Assembly: GCF_023091155.1 (NCBI RefSeq)
Contig: NZ_JAHWXK010000001.1
Coordinates: forward strand, 2,542,001-2,606,000
Source of the DNA: Microbacterium sufflavum
Lineage (GTDB): Bacteria > Actinomycetota > Actinomycetes > Actinomycetales > Microbacteriaceae
Direction of reading: 5' to 3'
DNA length: 64,000 bases
In this document: one piece after another, positions 25,556 to 33,902 of the stretch
Numbering within the stretch: the first letter of the stretch is position 1
Layout of the letters: each line of letters begins with the position of its first letter
Notes under the pieces: generated by a model
Databases searched by the model: none
What the model was told of the DNA's origin: nothing
What the model saw: only the letters and a program-made list of their open reading frames with translations
Position numbers and translations under genes: made by a program

Positions 25556-25608
25556 ACGGCTATGGAAACAAAGTGAACGGCTCGAAATGAGACCCGTCCG
25601 CGACTAGT

Positions 25609-25645
25609 GGTCTGCCCTGTCTGGGCAGACCGACCCAGACAGGAG
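25609..25645 (+). promoter_or_regulatory. Two mutually exclusive hairpins at the infB ribosome binding site
   Basis: Hairpin A pairs GGTCTGCCC (25609-25617) with GGGCAGACC (25623-25631), 9 bp perfect. Hairpin B pairs CCTGTCTGGG (25616-25625) with CCCAGACAGG (25634-25643), 10 bp perfect. They share bases 25616-25625, so only one can form. B buries the AGG of the Shine-Dalgarno AGGAG (25641-25645), which is four bases before GTG 25650; A leaves it free. This is the geometry of an RNA on/off switch for translation of IF2. Confidence 0.65.
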
Positions 25646-25649
25646 AATT

Positions 25650-28397
25650 GTGGCTGGTAAACCACGCGTACATGAGATCGCCGCTGAACTCGGCGTCGAC
25701 AGCAAGGTCGCCCTCGCGAAGCTCAAGGAGCTCGGCGAGTTCGTGAAGAGCCCGTCGTCGACGGTCGAGCCCCCGGTGGCGCGCAAGCTGCGCGCCGCGA
25801 TCGAGGCCGACCCGTCGCTCAAGGCGTCCGGCGAGCCCGCGGCGGCCAAGCCCGGGCCCAAGCCCGCGGCGAAGAGCTCGGCACCGACCCCCGGCCCGAA
25901 GCCGGGACCCAAGCCCGGACCCGCGGCTCCGGCCGCTCCGGCACCCGCCGAGGCTCCCGCCGCCGCACAGGCTCCGGCGGAGAAGGCTCCGGCTCCCGCG
26001 GCTCCGGCCAAGCCGTCCGCTCCGGCGCCGGCCGCCCCGTCGTCGGGTGACGGCAACGCCCCGAAGCCCGGTGCGCCGCGCCCCGGCAACAACCCCTTCT
26101 CGTCGGCGCAGGGCATGGGGCAGCGCCCCGCCGGTCCCCGTCCCGGCAACAACCCCTTCGCCTCGGCGCAGGGCATGGGACAGCGGCCGACCCCCGGCAA
26201 CATCCCGCGTCCGCAGGCGCCGCGTCCCGGGGCTCCTCGTCCCGGAGCGCCCCGTCCGGGTTCGCCCCGTCCGGGTGCGCCTCGTGGCGGCCAGGGCGGT
26301 CGTCCCGGTGCTCCGTTCCAGCAGCGCACGGGCGGTCCCGGTCGTCCGGGTGGCGCCGGTGGCGGTCCCGGTGCGGGCCCCCGTCCCGGTGGTGGCTTCG
26401 CCGGTCGTCCCGGTGGCGGCGGTGGTCGCGGTCGTGGCCCCGGTGGCGGCACGGCCGGTGCCTTCGGTAAGGGCGGCGGCAAGAGCAAGCAGCGCAAGTC
26501 GCGGCGGGCGAAGCGGCAAGAGTTCGAGATGCGGAGCGCCCCGGTCGTCGGCGGCGTCAACGTCACGCGCGGCAACGGCGAGACGATCCGCATGCGCCGC
26601 GGTGCGTCCATCGCGGACTTCGCCGACAAGATCGAGGCACTGACCGGCTACACCGTGCAGCCGGGCACGCTCGTGACGATCCTCTTCAACCTCGGCGAGA
26701 TGGCCACGGCCACCGAGTCGCTGGACGAGGCCACGTTCGAGGTCCTGGGTGAGGAGCTGGGCTACAAGGTCCAGATGGTCTCGCCCGAAGACGAGGACAA
26801 GGAGCTCCTCGAGGGCTTCGGTCTCGACCTCGAGAAGGAGCTGGCGGAGGAGAGCGAGGACGACCTCGAGATCCGTCCCCCGGTCGTCACCGTCATGGGT
26901 CACGTCGACCACGGTAAGACGCGCCTTCTCGACGCGATCCGTCAGACGAACGTCATCGAGGGCGAGGCCGGCGGCATCACCCAGCACATCGGTGCGTACC
27001 AGGTCTGGACCGAGCACGAGGGCATCGAGCGGGCCATCACCTTCATCGACACCCCGGGTCACGAGGCGTTCACCGCCATGCGTGCCCGTGGTGCCCAGGT
27101 GACCGACCTCGCGATCCTCGTGGTCGCGGCCGACGACGGCATCATGCCGCAGACGGTGGAGGCCCTGAACCACGCCCAGGCGGCGAACGTGCCGATCGTG
27201 GTCGCGGTCAACAAGGTCGACAAGCCCGAGGCCAACCCGGCCAAGGTGCGTCAGCAGCTGACCGAATACGGTCTGGTGGCCGAGGAGTACGGCGGCGACG
27301 TGATGTTCGTCGACGTGTCGGCTCGCGCGAACACCGGCATCCAGGACCTCCTGGACGCCGTGCTGCTCACCGCGGACGCCGGTCTCGACCTCACCGCCAA
27401 CCCGAACAAGGCCGCTCGCGGTGTCGCCATCGAGGCGAAGCTCGACAAGGGCCGCGGTTCGGTCGCGACGGTGCTGATCCAGTCCGGAACCCTGCGGGTC
27501 GGTGACGCGATCGTGGCGGGTACCGCCTACGGCCGCGTGCGCGCGATGATCGACGAGAACGGCGAGACCGTCGAGGCGGCCGCGCCGTCTCGCCCGGTCC
27601 AGGTGCAGGGACTCAACTCCGTGCCCCGCGCCGGCGACGTCTTCATCGTCACCGAGGAAGACCGCATGGCCCGTCAGATCGCCGAGAAGCGTGAAGCGGT
27701 CGAGCGCAACGCCCAGCTGGCCAAGGCCCGCAAGCGCATCTCGCTCGAGGACTTCACCCGTGCTCTGGAAGAGGGCAAGGTCGAGTCGCTCAACCTCATC
27801 ATCAAGGGTGACGTCTCCGGTGCCGTCGAGGCGCTGGAGGAGTCGCTCCTCAAGATTGAGGTCGACGACTCGGTCCAGCTGCGCATCATCCACCGCGGTG
27901 TCGGTGCGATCACCGAGTCCGACGTGAACCTGGCGACGATCGACAACGCGATCATCGTGGGCTTCAACGTCCGCCCCGACACGAAGGCGCGCGAGCGCGC
28001 CTCCCGTGAGGGCGTGGACATCCGCTTCTACTCCGTCATCTACAACGCGATCGACGAGATCGAGAGCTCGCTCAAGGGCATGCTCAAGCCGGAGTACGAA
28101 GAGGTCCAGTCGGGTGTCGCCGAGATCCGCGAGGTGTTCCGCTCCTCGAAGTTCGGCAACATCGCCGGTGTCATCGTGCGGTCGGGAACGATCACGCGCA
28201 ACGCGAAGGCCCGCGTCATCCGCGACGGCGTCGTCATCGCCGATGGCCTGGCCATCGAGTCGCTGCGCCGGTTCAAGGACGACGTCACCGAGGTGCGCAC
28301 CGACTACGAAGCCGGTATCGGCCTCGGCAAGTACAACGACATCCAGATCGGCGACGAGATCGAGACCACCGAGATGGTCGAGAAGCCTCGCGGCTGA
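25650..28397 (+). CDS. infB: Translation initiation factor IF-2
   Basis: 915-residue GTPase that brings fMet-tRNA to the small ribosomal subunit. An IF2N module (1-50) is followed by a long Pro/Ala/Gly/Arg-rich linker (about 60-290), typical of high-GC actinobacteria, in which NNPF(S/A)SAQGMGQRP occurs twice. The GTPase domain has G1 GHVDHGKT near 416-423, G3 DTPGHEAF near 469, G4 NKVDK near 524 and G5 near 560; domains II to IV follow. GTG 25650 has AGGAG four bases upstream, inside a switch-like hairpin pair. It lies in the nusA-ylxR-infB-rbfA cluster. Confidence 0.96.
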   Translation: MAGKPRVHEIAAELGVDSKVALAKLKELGEFVKSPSSTVEPPVARKLRAAIEADPSLKASGEPAAAKPGPKPAAKSSAPTPGPKPGPKPGPAAPAAPAPAEAPAAAQAPAEKAPAPAAPAKPSAPAPAAPSSGDGNAPKPGAPRPGNNPFSSAQGMGQRPAGPRPGNNPFASAQGMGQRPTPGNIPRPQAPRPGAPRPGAPRPGSPRPGAPRGGQGGRPGAPFQQRTGGPGRPGGAGGGPGAGPRPGGGFAGRPGGGGGRGRGPGGGTAGAFGKGGGKSKQRKSRRAKRQEFEMRSAPVVGGVNVTRGNGETIRMRRGASIADFADKIEALTGYTVQPGTLVTILFNLGEMATATESLDEATFEVLGEELGYKVQMVSPEDEDKELLEGFGLDLEKELAEESEDDLEIRPPVVTVMGHVDHGKTRLLDAIRQTNVIEGEAGGITQHIGAYQVWTEHEGIERAITFIDTPGHEAFTAMRARGAQVTDLAILVVAADDGIMPQTVEALNHAQAANVPIVVAVNKVDKPEANPAKVRQQLTEYGLVAEEYGGDVMFVDVSARANTGIQDLLDAVLLTADAGLDLTANPNKAARGVAIEAKLDKGRGSVATVLIQSGTLRVGDAIVAGTAYGRVRAMIDENGETVEAAAPSRPVQVQGLNSVPRAGDVFIVTEEDRMARQIAEKREAVERNAQLAKARKRISLEDFTRALEEGKVESLNLIIKGDVSGAVEALEESLLKIEVDDSVQLRIIHRGVGAITESDVNLATIDNAIIVGFNVRPDTKARERASREGVDIRFYSVIYNAIDEIESSLKGMLKPEYEEVQSGVAEIREVFRSSKFGNIAGVIVRSGTITRNAKARVIRDGVVIADGLAIESLRRFKDDVTEVRTDYEAGIGLGKYNDIQIGDEIETTEMVEKPRG

Positions 28398-28409
28398 TCG
28401 GGTTCGATA

Positions 28410-28447
28410 CCTTCGGGCGGGGATGCTGAGGCGTCCCCGCCCGAAGG
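28410..28447 (+). terminator. Strong intercistronic hairpin between infB and rbfA
   Basis: A perfect 14-base-pair stem (28410-28423 with 28434-28447, 10-base loop) 13 bases past the infB stop. There is no T-run, and rbfA follows 19 bases later with a good ribosome binding site, so it may be a partial terminator or an mRNA processing/stability element. Confidence 0.55.
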
Positions 28448-28466
28448 CCTCTGAAGGGAAAGAGCT

Positions 28467-28892
28467 ATGGCAGGCGAACGACAGGCACGACTCGCGGACC
28501 GCATCCGTGTGATCCTCGCCGAGCGTCTCGAGAAGGGTCTGCGCGACCCGCGGCTCGGGTTCGTGACCATCACCGATGTCCGCGTGAGCGGAGACCTGCA
28601 GCACGCCTCGGTGTTCTACACGGTCCTCGGCTCGGAGGAGGAGCGCATCGCGAGCGGTGCCGCCCTGACCTCGGCGACGGGCATGCTGCGCAGCGAGGTC
28701 GGCCGACAGCTGAGCACGCGTCTCGTGCCGACGCTCGAGTTCATCCCGGACGCGCTCCCGGAGAACGCCGATCACATCACGGCGCTGCTGCGTGAGGCGC
28801 AGGAGCGGGACGCCGAGGTCGCGAAGCTCGCCTCCTCTGCCTCCCCGGCCGGCGACGCCGACCCGTACCGCTCGGTCGACGACGAGGACTGA
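28467..28892 (+). CDS. rbfA: Ribosome-binding factor A
   Basis: 141-residue 30S maturation factor with the KH-like RbfA fold: RLADRIRVILAERLEKGLRDPRLGFVTITDVRVSGDLQHA early, and TRLVPTLEFIPD near 87-98. An acidic tail follows. ATG 28467 has GAAGGGAAAG upstream. It is the last gene of the nusA-infB group here; normally truB follows directly, but a regulator and mutY intervene. Confidence 0.94.
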   Translation: MAGERQARLADRIRVILAERLEKGLRDPRLGFVTITDVRVSGDLQHASVFYTVLGSEEERIASGAALTSATGMLRSEVGRQLSTRLVPTLEFIPDALPENADHITALLREAQERDAEVAKLASSASPAGDADPYRSVDDED

Positions 28893-28997
28893 TCCGTTTG
28901 ATACCCTCGGGTCCGCGGGGATGACATCCGATGGACCTGGGGGATCGGCATTCCAGCGACGGTATCGAGCGACGGCGGTGTCGTCGCGCCCGCGATC

Positions 28998-31133
28998 GTG
29001 GAGCTGCTGCTCCGCGATCTTCTCGCGCGCGAACTGGTCTGCGCGCCGCACGTGGTGGCGCGACTGGCCGCGCGTCTCGCCGCCGATCCGCCGAGCGTCG
29101 TCGAGGTCGCGGAGCGGCTGACGCCGGACCAGCGGCTGGGACGGCGCGCGCTGCCCTCACCCCTGCCCCTGACGCCCGCGGTCGAGCGTGCCTTCGCGGA
29201 GCTCGAGCTCTCGGAGCGTGACCGCACGCTGCTGCTCGCGCAGACACTGCGCAGCGGCGACGACCTCGGCACCCTGGTCGCGTTCGACGGCCGGTCGGCG
29301 CGGGAGCTGGCGGCCTCCCCGGTCGGCGCACTGCTCGTGATCCATGCGGGCCGGGTGCGACTGTCCGACCCGCGCCTCTCGGTGTGGATTCAGGCGCTGT
29401 CGACCTCGGCGCGGACGGCGGAGGTGCATTCCCGGCTGGCGGGACTGCACGCGGCCCTCGGCGATGAGGACGCAGCCGCGTGGCATCGGGCGCGCGCGTC
29501 GTTGACCGGCGACCCCGCGGCCGCACGGACGCTGGTCGGTGCGGCGCGGAGACTGCTCGGCGCCGGACGGGAGGAGCGCGCGCTGGCTCTCGCCCGGGAG
29601 GCCGCGGCGCACGTGTCGGGCCGCCGGCGGGACGGGGCGATGCTGCTCGCCGGACTCGCGGCCGTCGGCGCGGGGCTCGCCGGGGATGCCGTGCACGATC
29701 TCGGCAGCCTGTATCCCCGCGCGTCGGCGCGGCTCCGGGGACGGGCGCTCGGGGGACTGCTGGTGGCGCAGACGTTCGTGCTGGGCGCGGTGCCGGATGT
29801 CGATCCCGCGCTGTTCCGACCGCGGAGCGCGAAGGGTCGGGCGGCATGGCGCGACTGGACGAGAGCGGCCGGACTCGCGGCGCTGCTGTGCGCGGAACGA
29901 GGAGACCGGGCCCCGATGCGCCTGTGGCTCGACGCGGTGCGCGAGGGAGCCGCGGTCGTCGGGGCCGAGACCGGGCTGCGGGAGCCCGTCGTCGCCCTGT
30001 GCTGGCTTCTTGCGGGGGACAGCGAGGTCGGCGATGGAGAGGGTGAGGGGCCGCTGTGCGGAACCCTGCTCCGGGCGCTCCGACTCGCCGCTCGCGGTGA
30101 CATCGAGCAGGGGCTGCGCCTGCTGCGCGACGACTCGCCCCTGGCCGATCTCGAACCGGACCATCTGGTGCCGGGGCTCGAGCGCAGTCCGCTCGTGCGC
30201 GCCTATCGGGCGGTGGCCGAGACGCTGCTGCTGGTGTGGCGTGGTGACATCGGTGCGGCGCGGGAGCGGCTGCTCCGCGCCGCGGTCGAGCTCCCGGTCG
30301 CGCTTCCGTTCGCGGGACTGGGGGTCGTCCTCGCGCGGCGGCTCGATCTCGCCGTGCGGGGGGAGATCGGACCGGTCGCCCACGCCCTCACGGCCGTGCT
30401 TCCGGTGGGGGGAGGCGTCGACGGGTTGGTCGACAGCGGGATCGAGGCCTTCCTGGCGGGCGCGGTGGACGCGGCGGGGGCGGCGGTGGAGCTCTGGCGC
30501 GACGGCGGGGCTCCGGAGCCGGTGCTCGGTGTTCCCGGGCTCGAGGAGGTGGCTGTCGCGGCGCAGGTGCAGCGCGCGGCGTCCGGGCCCGTCACACCTC
30601 CGGACCTCGCGGTGGCACGCGACCTCCGGGTGCGCCTCCTGGCGGCGTCGGCGGGGAGCTGGCCGTCGGAGCGGGACGACGTGCGGGAGACGGCGCGCAC
30701 GCTGCGCTCCCCGTTCGCGCGGGCGCGCGTCGAGCTCGTGCTGGGTCTGCAGCACGCGGTGCGTGACGACCATCTCGCCGCACGGATGCACCTGCAGCGG
30801 GCGGAGCGGCTGTTCGAGGCGGCGGGTGCGGACGCGTGGGCGCGGGCGGCCAGGGACAGGATCGATCGGCTCGACACGACGGCGGCGCAGCTCGTCCCCG
30901 CGCCGGAGCGGCTCTCGGTGTGCCGCAGCGTGTGGAGGCGGCGGCTCACCGCCCGTGAGCTCGACGTCGCGATGCTGGCCGTTCGTGGCGCGGGCAACCG
31001 CGAGATCGGTCGAGAGCTGAGCGTGTCGGTGCGGACCGTGGAGGTGCACCTCGGGCGCGTGTTCGCGAAGCTGGAGGTGCGCAACCGTGTCGAGCTCACG
31101 GCTCTCGCCCACCGCACCGAGCGTCACCTGTGA
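28998..31133 (+). CDS. Large LuxR-type regulator without the N-terminal ATPase domain
   Basis: 711-residue protein with a C-terminal LuxR/NarL helix-turn-helix (LTARELDVAMLAVRGAGNREIGRELSVS, about 650-678, then VRTVEVHLGRVFAKL). The remainder (1-630) is Ala/Leu/Arg-rich and helical, resembling the TPR-like middle of MalT/LAL regulators. No Walker A or B was found, so the usual 250-residue STAND ATPase is missing. The 105 bases upstream are too short to hold a frameshifted one. GTG 28998 is the first usable start and has no clear ribosome binding site. A -10-like TACCCT lies at 28902-28907. It sits between rbfA and mutY; the target is unknown. Confidence 0.75.
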   Translation: MELLLRDLLARELVCAPHVVARLAARLAADPPSVVEVAERLTPDQRLGRRALPSPLPLTPAVERAFAELELSERDRTLLLAQTLRSGDDLGTLVAFDGRSARELAASPVGALLVIHAGRVRLSDPRLSVWIQALSTSARTAEVHSRLAGLHAALGDEDAAAWHRARASLTGDPAAARTLVGAARRLLGAGREERALALAREAAAHVSGRRRDGAMLLAGLAAVGAGLAGDAVHDLGSLYPRASARLRGRALGGLLVAQTFVLGAVPDVDPALFRPRSAKGRAAWRDWTRAAGLAALLCAERGDRAPMRLWLDAVREGAAVVGAETGLREPVVALCWLLAGDSEVGDGEGEGPLCGTLLRALRLAARGDIEQGLRLLRDDSPLADLEPDHLVPGLERSPLVRAYRAVAETLLLVWRGDIGAARERLLRAAVELPVALPFAGLGVVLARRLDLAVRGEIGPVAHALTAVLPVGGGVDGLVDSGIEAFLAGAVDAAGAAVELWRDGGAPEPVLGVPGLEEVAVAAQVQRAASGPVTPPDLAVARDLRVRLLAASAGSWPSERDDVRETARTLRSPFARARVELVLGLQHAVRDDHLAARMHLQRAERLFEAAGADAWARAARDRIDRLDTTAAQLVPAPERLSVCRSVWRRRLTARELDVAMLAVRGAGNREIGRELSVSVRTVEVHLGRVFAKLEVRNRVELTALAHRTERHL

Positions 31134-31140
31134 TCCGGGG

Positions 31141-32037
31141 TCACCGGGGGAGCGTGAGCCCTTCGCCGTCGGTCTCGGCGAGGCCGTCCGCGATGAGGGA
31201 GTCGATCGCCCGGTCGCGCTGCCGGGCGTCGGGCCACTCCGGGATCACCGCGGCCAGGGGGACGGCGTCGGGGGCGGCGTCGCGGAGGAGGCGCAGCACC
31301 GTGCCGCGGGCCTGACGGTCCGATCCCTCGTAGGCGGCCTGGCGGCGTCGAGCGTCGCCGGTGTCCGGTCGACCGGCCGCCAGCCAGGCGCACTGCTCGG
31401 CGATCGGGCACACCTCGCAGCGCGGTGCCCGAGCCGTGCAGATCGTGGCGCCCAGCTCCATGGTCGCCGCGTTGAAGAGCGCGGCCTCCACGTCGTCGTC
31501 CGGCAGCAGCGCGTCCATGAGGGCGAGGTCGCGCCGGGACGGCGGCGCCGGGTGTGCGCGCCCCTCGACCGCCCTGGCCAGCACGCGTCGGGTGTTGGTG
31601 TCGACGACCGGGTGCCGATCACCGTACGAGAACACCGCGACCGCTCGTGCCGTGTAGTCGCCGATGCCGGAGAGTGCCAGGAGCGCGTCGACGTCACGCG
31701 GCACGACACCTCCGTGCCGCTCGACGACCTCGATCGCGGCGCGGTGGAGCCACAGGGCACGGCGCGGGTAGCCGAGGTTGGCCCACTGCTGCACGACCTC
31801 GGCGGTCGTCGCCTCGGCCATCGCCGCGGGGGTCGGCCACCGCGTCAGCCAGGCGTCCAGATGCGGGATGACCCGGGTGGCGGGGGTCTGCTGCAGCATG
31901 AACTCGCTGACCAGCACGCCCCAGGCGCCGAAGCCGTCGTGGAACTCGCGGCGCCGCCACGGCAGGTCGCGGGCGGCCGATCGATACCATGACGTCAGGT
32001 TCGGCATCGTCGTGGGGGAAGACGGCGGAACGGGCAC
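31141..32037 (-). CDS. mutY: A/G-specific adenine DNA glycosylase MutY
   Basis: 298-residue base-excision repair enzyme that removes A paired with 8-oxoG. The catalytic Glu is in SEFMLQQT (Glu45), the helix-hairpin-helix is LSGIGDYTARA near 125 with the catalytic Asp in VVDTNTRRV about 20 residues later, and the 4Fe-4S loop has the C-x6-C-x2-C-x5-C spacing near 200-217. The NUDIX-like C-terminal domain of E. coli MutY is absent, as in other actinobacterial forms. GTG 32037 is placed by a TAGGCT six bases upstream; an ATG 10 codons later is possible. It is divergent from truB. Confidence 0.92.
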   Translation of the reverse strand: MPVPPSSPTTMPNLTSWYRSAARDLPWRRREFHDGFGAWGVLVSEFMLQQTPATRVIPHLDAWLTRWPTPAAMAEATTAEVVQQWANLGYPRRALWLHRAAIEVVERHGGVVPRDVDALLALSGIGDYTARAVAVFSYGDRHPVVDTNTRRVLARAVEGRAHPAPPSRRDLALMDALLPDDDVEAALFNAATMELGATICTARAPRCEVCPIAEQCAWLAAGRPDTGDARRRQAAYEGSDRQARGTVLRLLRDAAPDAVPLAAVIPEWPDARQRDRAIDSLIADGLAETDGEGLTLPR

Positions 32038-32043
32038 CCCGCC

Positions 32044-32049
32044 AGCCTA
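32044..32049 (-). promoter_or_regulatory. Leaderless-type -10 of mutY
   Basis: TAGGCT on the minus strand six bases before GTG 32037. Confidence 0.6.
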
Positions 32050-32137
32050 GGCGAGCGGGATCGGGACGACCGGGCCGAGGCACGGAGCCGTCGTACGAGG
32101 TGCGCGGCTGACGCACGGACGGCGCACCACGCGTCGG

Positions 32138-32143
32138 TAGGCT
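32138..32143 (+). promoter_or_regulatory. Leaderless-type -10 of truB
   Basis: TAGGCT six bases before ATG 32150; the intervening GGAGGG would be the very start of the RNA or upstream of it. Confidence 0.55.
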
Positions 32144-32149
32144 GGAGGG

Positions 32150-33043
32150 ATGGTCCCCTCCGGCATCCTCCTCGTCGACAAGCCCGGCGGGCTCACCAGT
32201 CACGACGTGGTCGCCCGCACGCGGCGGGCCTTCGGCACCCGCAAGGTGGGTCACGCCGGCACGCTCGACCCGATGGCGACCGGGCTGCTGGTGATCGGCA
32301 TCGAGGGTGCGACGCGGCTGCTCACCTACGTCGTGGGTGCCGACAAGACCTACCTGGCCACGATCCGGCTCGGCGCCACCACGACCACGGACGACGCCGA
32401 GGGTGACACGCTCACGGTCGCCGAGTCTGCGGCGTGGTCGACCGTCACCGACGACGCGATCGCTGCCGGCGTCGCCGCGCTGACGGGGGAGATCTCCCAG
32501 GTGCCCAGCGCGGTGTCGGCCATCAAGGTCGACGGACGTCGCGCCTACGACCGGGTGCGCGCGGGGGAGGAGGTCGTGCTCGCGGCCCGCGAGGTCACGG
32601 TCAGCCGGTTCGACGTGCTCGCCAGCCGTCGCGGCGAGGACCACATCGACCTGGACGTGATCGTGGACTGCTCGTCCGGCACCTACATCCGCTCCCTGGC
32701 CCGCGACCTCGGTGCCGCGCTCGGGGTCGGGGGCCATCTGACGGCCCTGCGGCGGACCAGGGTCGGCCCCTTCGACGCGGCGGACGCGGTGGGCGTCGAC
32801 GAGCTGGAGGGCGCGCCGACGCTGACCCCGGCGCAGGCGGCGTCCCGCATCCTCCCGGTGCTCGCGGTCTCGGCGGATGAGGCGAGGGACCTGCGGCACG
32901 GGAAACGCCTGGTGGGCCAGGCCGATCGGCTCTCCGGCGCCCTCGTCGCGGCGATCGATCAGGACGACGTGCTGGTCGGCATCGTCGAGAGACGCGGCGC
33001 CGACGTCAAGAGCGCCATGAACATGCCGGAGGCCGTCCGATGA
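32150..33043 (+). CDS. truB: tRNA pseudouridine-55 synthase
   Basis: 297-residue TruB that modifies U55 of tRNA. The catalytic Asp is Asp40 in GHAGTLDPMATG; DKPGGLTSHDVV at 10-21 and YVVGADKTYLATIRLG near 63-78 are family hallmarks, and CSSGTYIRSLARDLG is near 177-191. The length and C-terminal PUA-like tail are typical. The next gene starts with an ATGA overlap, so truB heads a tightly coupled run of four genes to ribF. Confidence 0.95.
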   Translation: MVPSGILLVDKPGGLTSHDVVARTRRAFGTRKVGHAGTLDPMATGLLVIGIEGATRLLTYVVGADKTYLATIRLGATTTTDDAEGDTLTVAESAAWSTVTDDAIAAGVAALTGEISQVPSAVSAIKVDGRRAYDRVRAGEEVVLAAREVTVSRFDVLASRRGEDHIDLDVIVDCSSGTYIRSLARDLGAALGVGGHLTALRRTRVGPFDAADAVGVDELEGAPTLTPAQAASRILPVLAVSADEARDLRHGKRLVGQADRLSGALVAAIDQDDVLVGIVERRGADVKSAMNMPEAVR

Positions 33044-33408
33044 TCCTGTGGTTCACGATCGTGCAGATCGCGGTGGCGGTCGCCGCCGGCGTCTTCTGCC
33101 TGGTGGCCGGTCTGGCGGGGCGCCGGCCGAGCGACTTCTCGGTCGGCGCGCTCGCACTCGTCGAGTTGCTGCTGATCGGGCAGGTCGTCGTCGCGATCGT
33201 CGCCCCGCTCGCGGGGAACCCGCCCACGGGCGATCTCCTCGAGTACTGGGTGTATCTGGTCTCCGCCGTGCTGCTGCCGATCGGCGCCGTGCTGTGGGCC
33301 CTGATGGAGCGCAGCCGCTGGAGCACGGTCGTGCTGGGCGTCGCGGCGCTCGCGATCGCGGTCATGCTGTGGCGCATGCAGGCCATCTGGACCGTCCAGG
33401 TCGCTTGA
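33040..33408 (+). CDS. Four-TM membrane protein, unknown function
   Basis: 122 residues, almost entirely hydrophobic, with four predicted membrane segments (about 3-25, 33-55, 66-87 and 91-110) and short loops. There is no recognised motif. Its ATG overlaps the truB stop (ATGA), implying translational coupling. It is probably a lineage-specific membrane protein carried along with truB and ribF. Confidence 0.7.
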   Translation: MILWFTIVQIAVAVAAGVFCLVAGLAGRRPSDFSVGALALVELLLIGQVVVAIVAPLAGNPPTGDLLEYWVYLVSAVLLPIGAVLWALMERSRWSTVVLGVAALAIAVMLWRMQAIWTVQVA

Positions 33409-33464
33409 CGGCGGGAGCCCGGCGGAGTCCGGCGTCCCGCCGCGGCTCTAGGATGGAATGCGCT

Positions 33465-33902
33465 ATGAGCTCCACCGCCCCCTCCACCCGGATGACCGGA
33501 ATCGGTCGCGTCCTCGTGATCGTCTACGCCGTCATGGCGCTGGCTGCCACGGGGCGCAGCTTCGTGCAGATCGTGCGCCGGTTCGATGAGGCGCCGCTCG
33601 CGTACACGCTGTCCGCCGTCGCCGCGCTCGTCTACATCCTCGCGACACTGGCGCTGATCTTCGCCCGGCGTCGCGGGTGGTACACCGTGGCGTGGGTCGC
33701 GATCGTGTTCGAGCTCACCGGCGTTCTCGTCGTCGGGGTGCTGAGCATCCTGCTTCCCGCGCTGTTCCAGCACGAGACCGTGTGGTCGCTGTTCGGCCGC
33801 GGCTACCTCTTCGTGCCGCTGGTGCTTCCCGTCTTCGGCATCTGGTGGCTGCGCACGCACCGCCCCGTCGCGGTGGAACGCCCGGTGGAGGCCGTCGCGT
33901 GA
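33465..33902 (+). CDS. Four-TM membrane protein, unknown function
   Basis: 145 residues with four predicted membrane segments (about 12-31, 44-65, 69-93 and 105-125) and no recognised motif. ATG 33465 lies ten bases after a TAGGAT hexamer, so it may have its own short-leader promoter. Its stop overlaps the GTG of ribF (GTGA). With the preceding four-TM gene it forms an insertion between truB and ribF, which are neighbours in many bacteria. Confidence 0.7.
   Translation: MSSTAPSTRMTGIGRVLVIVYAVMALAATGRSFVQIVRRFDEAPLAYTLSAVAALVYILATLALIFARRRGWYTVAWVAIVFELTGVLVVGVLSILLPALFQHETVWSLFGRGYLFVPLVLPVFGIWWLRTHRPVAVERPVEAVA

Noticed and set aside
26047..26480. Repeats in the infB linker as a possible minisatellite or CRISPR-like array
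   Set aside because: They are in-frame, imperfect Pro/Gly/Arg codon repeats of the IF-2 linker, a normal feature of high-GC actinobacteria.
28398..28447. GGTTCGATACC resembling a tRNA T-loop
   Set aside because: The surrounding bases form one 14-bp hairpin, and no acceptor, D or anticodon stems are present.
28893..28997. Possible frameshifted N-terminal ATPase of the LuxR regulator
   Set aside because: Only about 105 bases are available after rbfA, far short of the roughly 750 needed, and no P-loop is seen in any frame.
25560..29051. Open frame of more than 1,100 codons on the minus strand, opposite infB and rbfA
   Set aside because: It mirrors the codon pattern of a 70% GC gene, is rich in Arg, Asp, Val and His without domain motifs, and lies opposite a certain infB.
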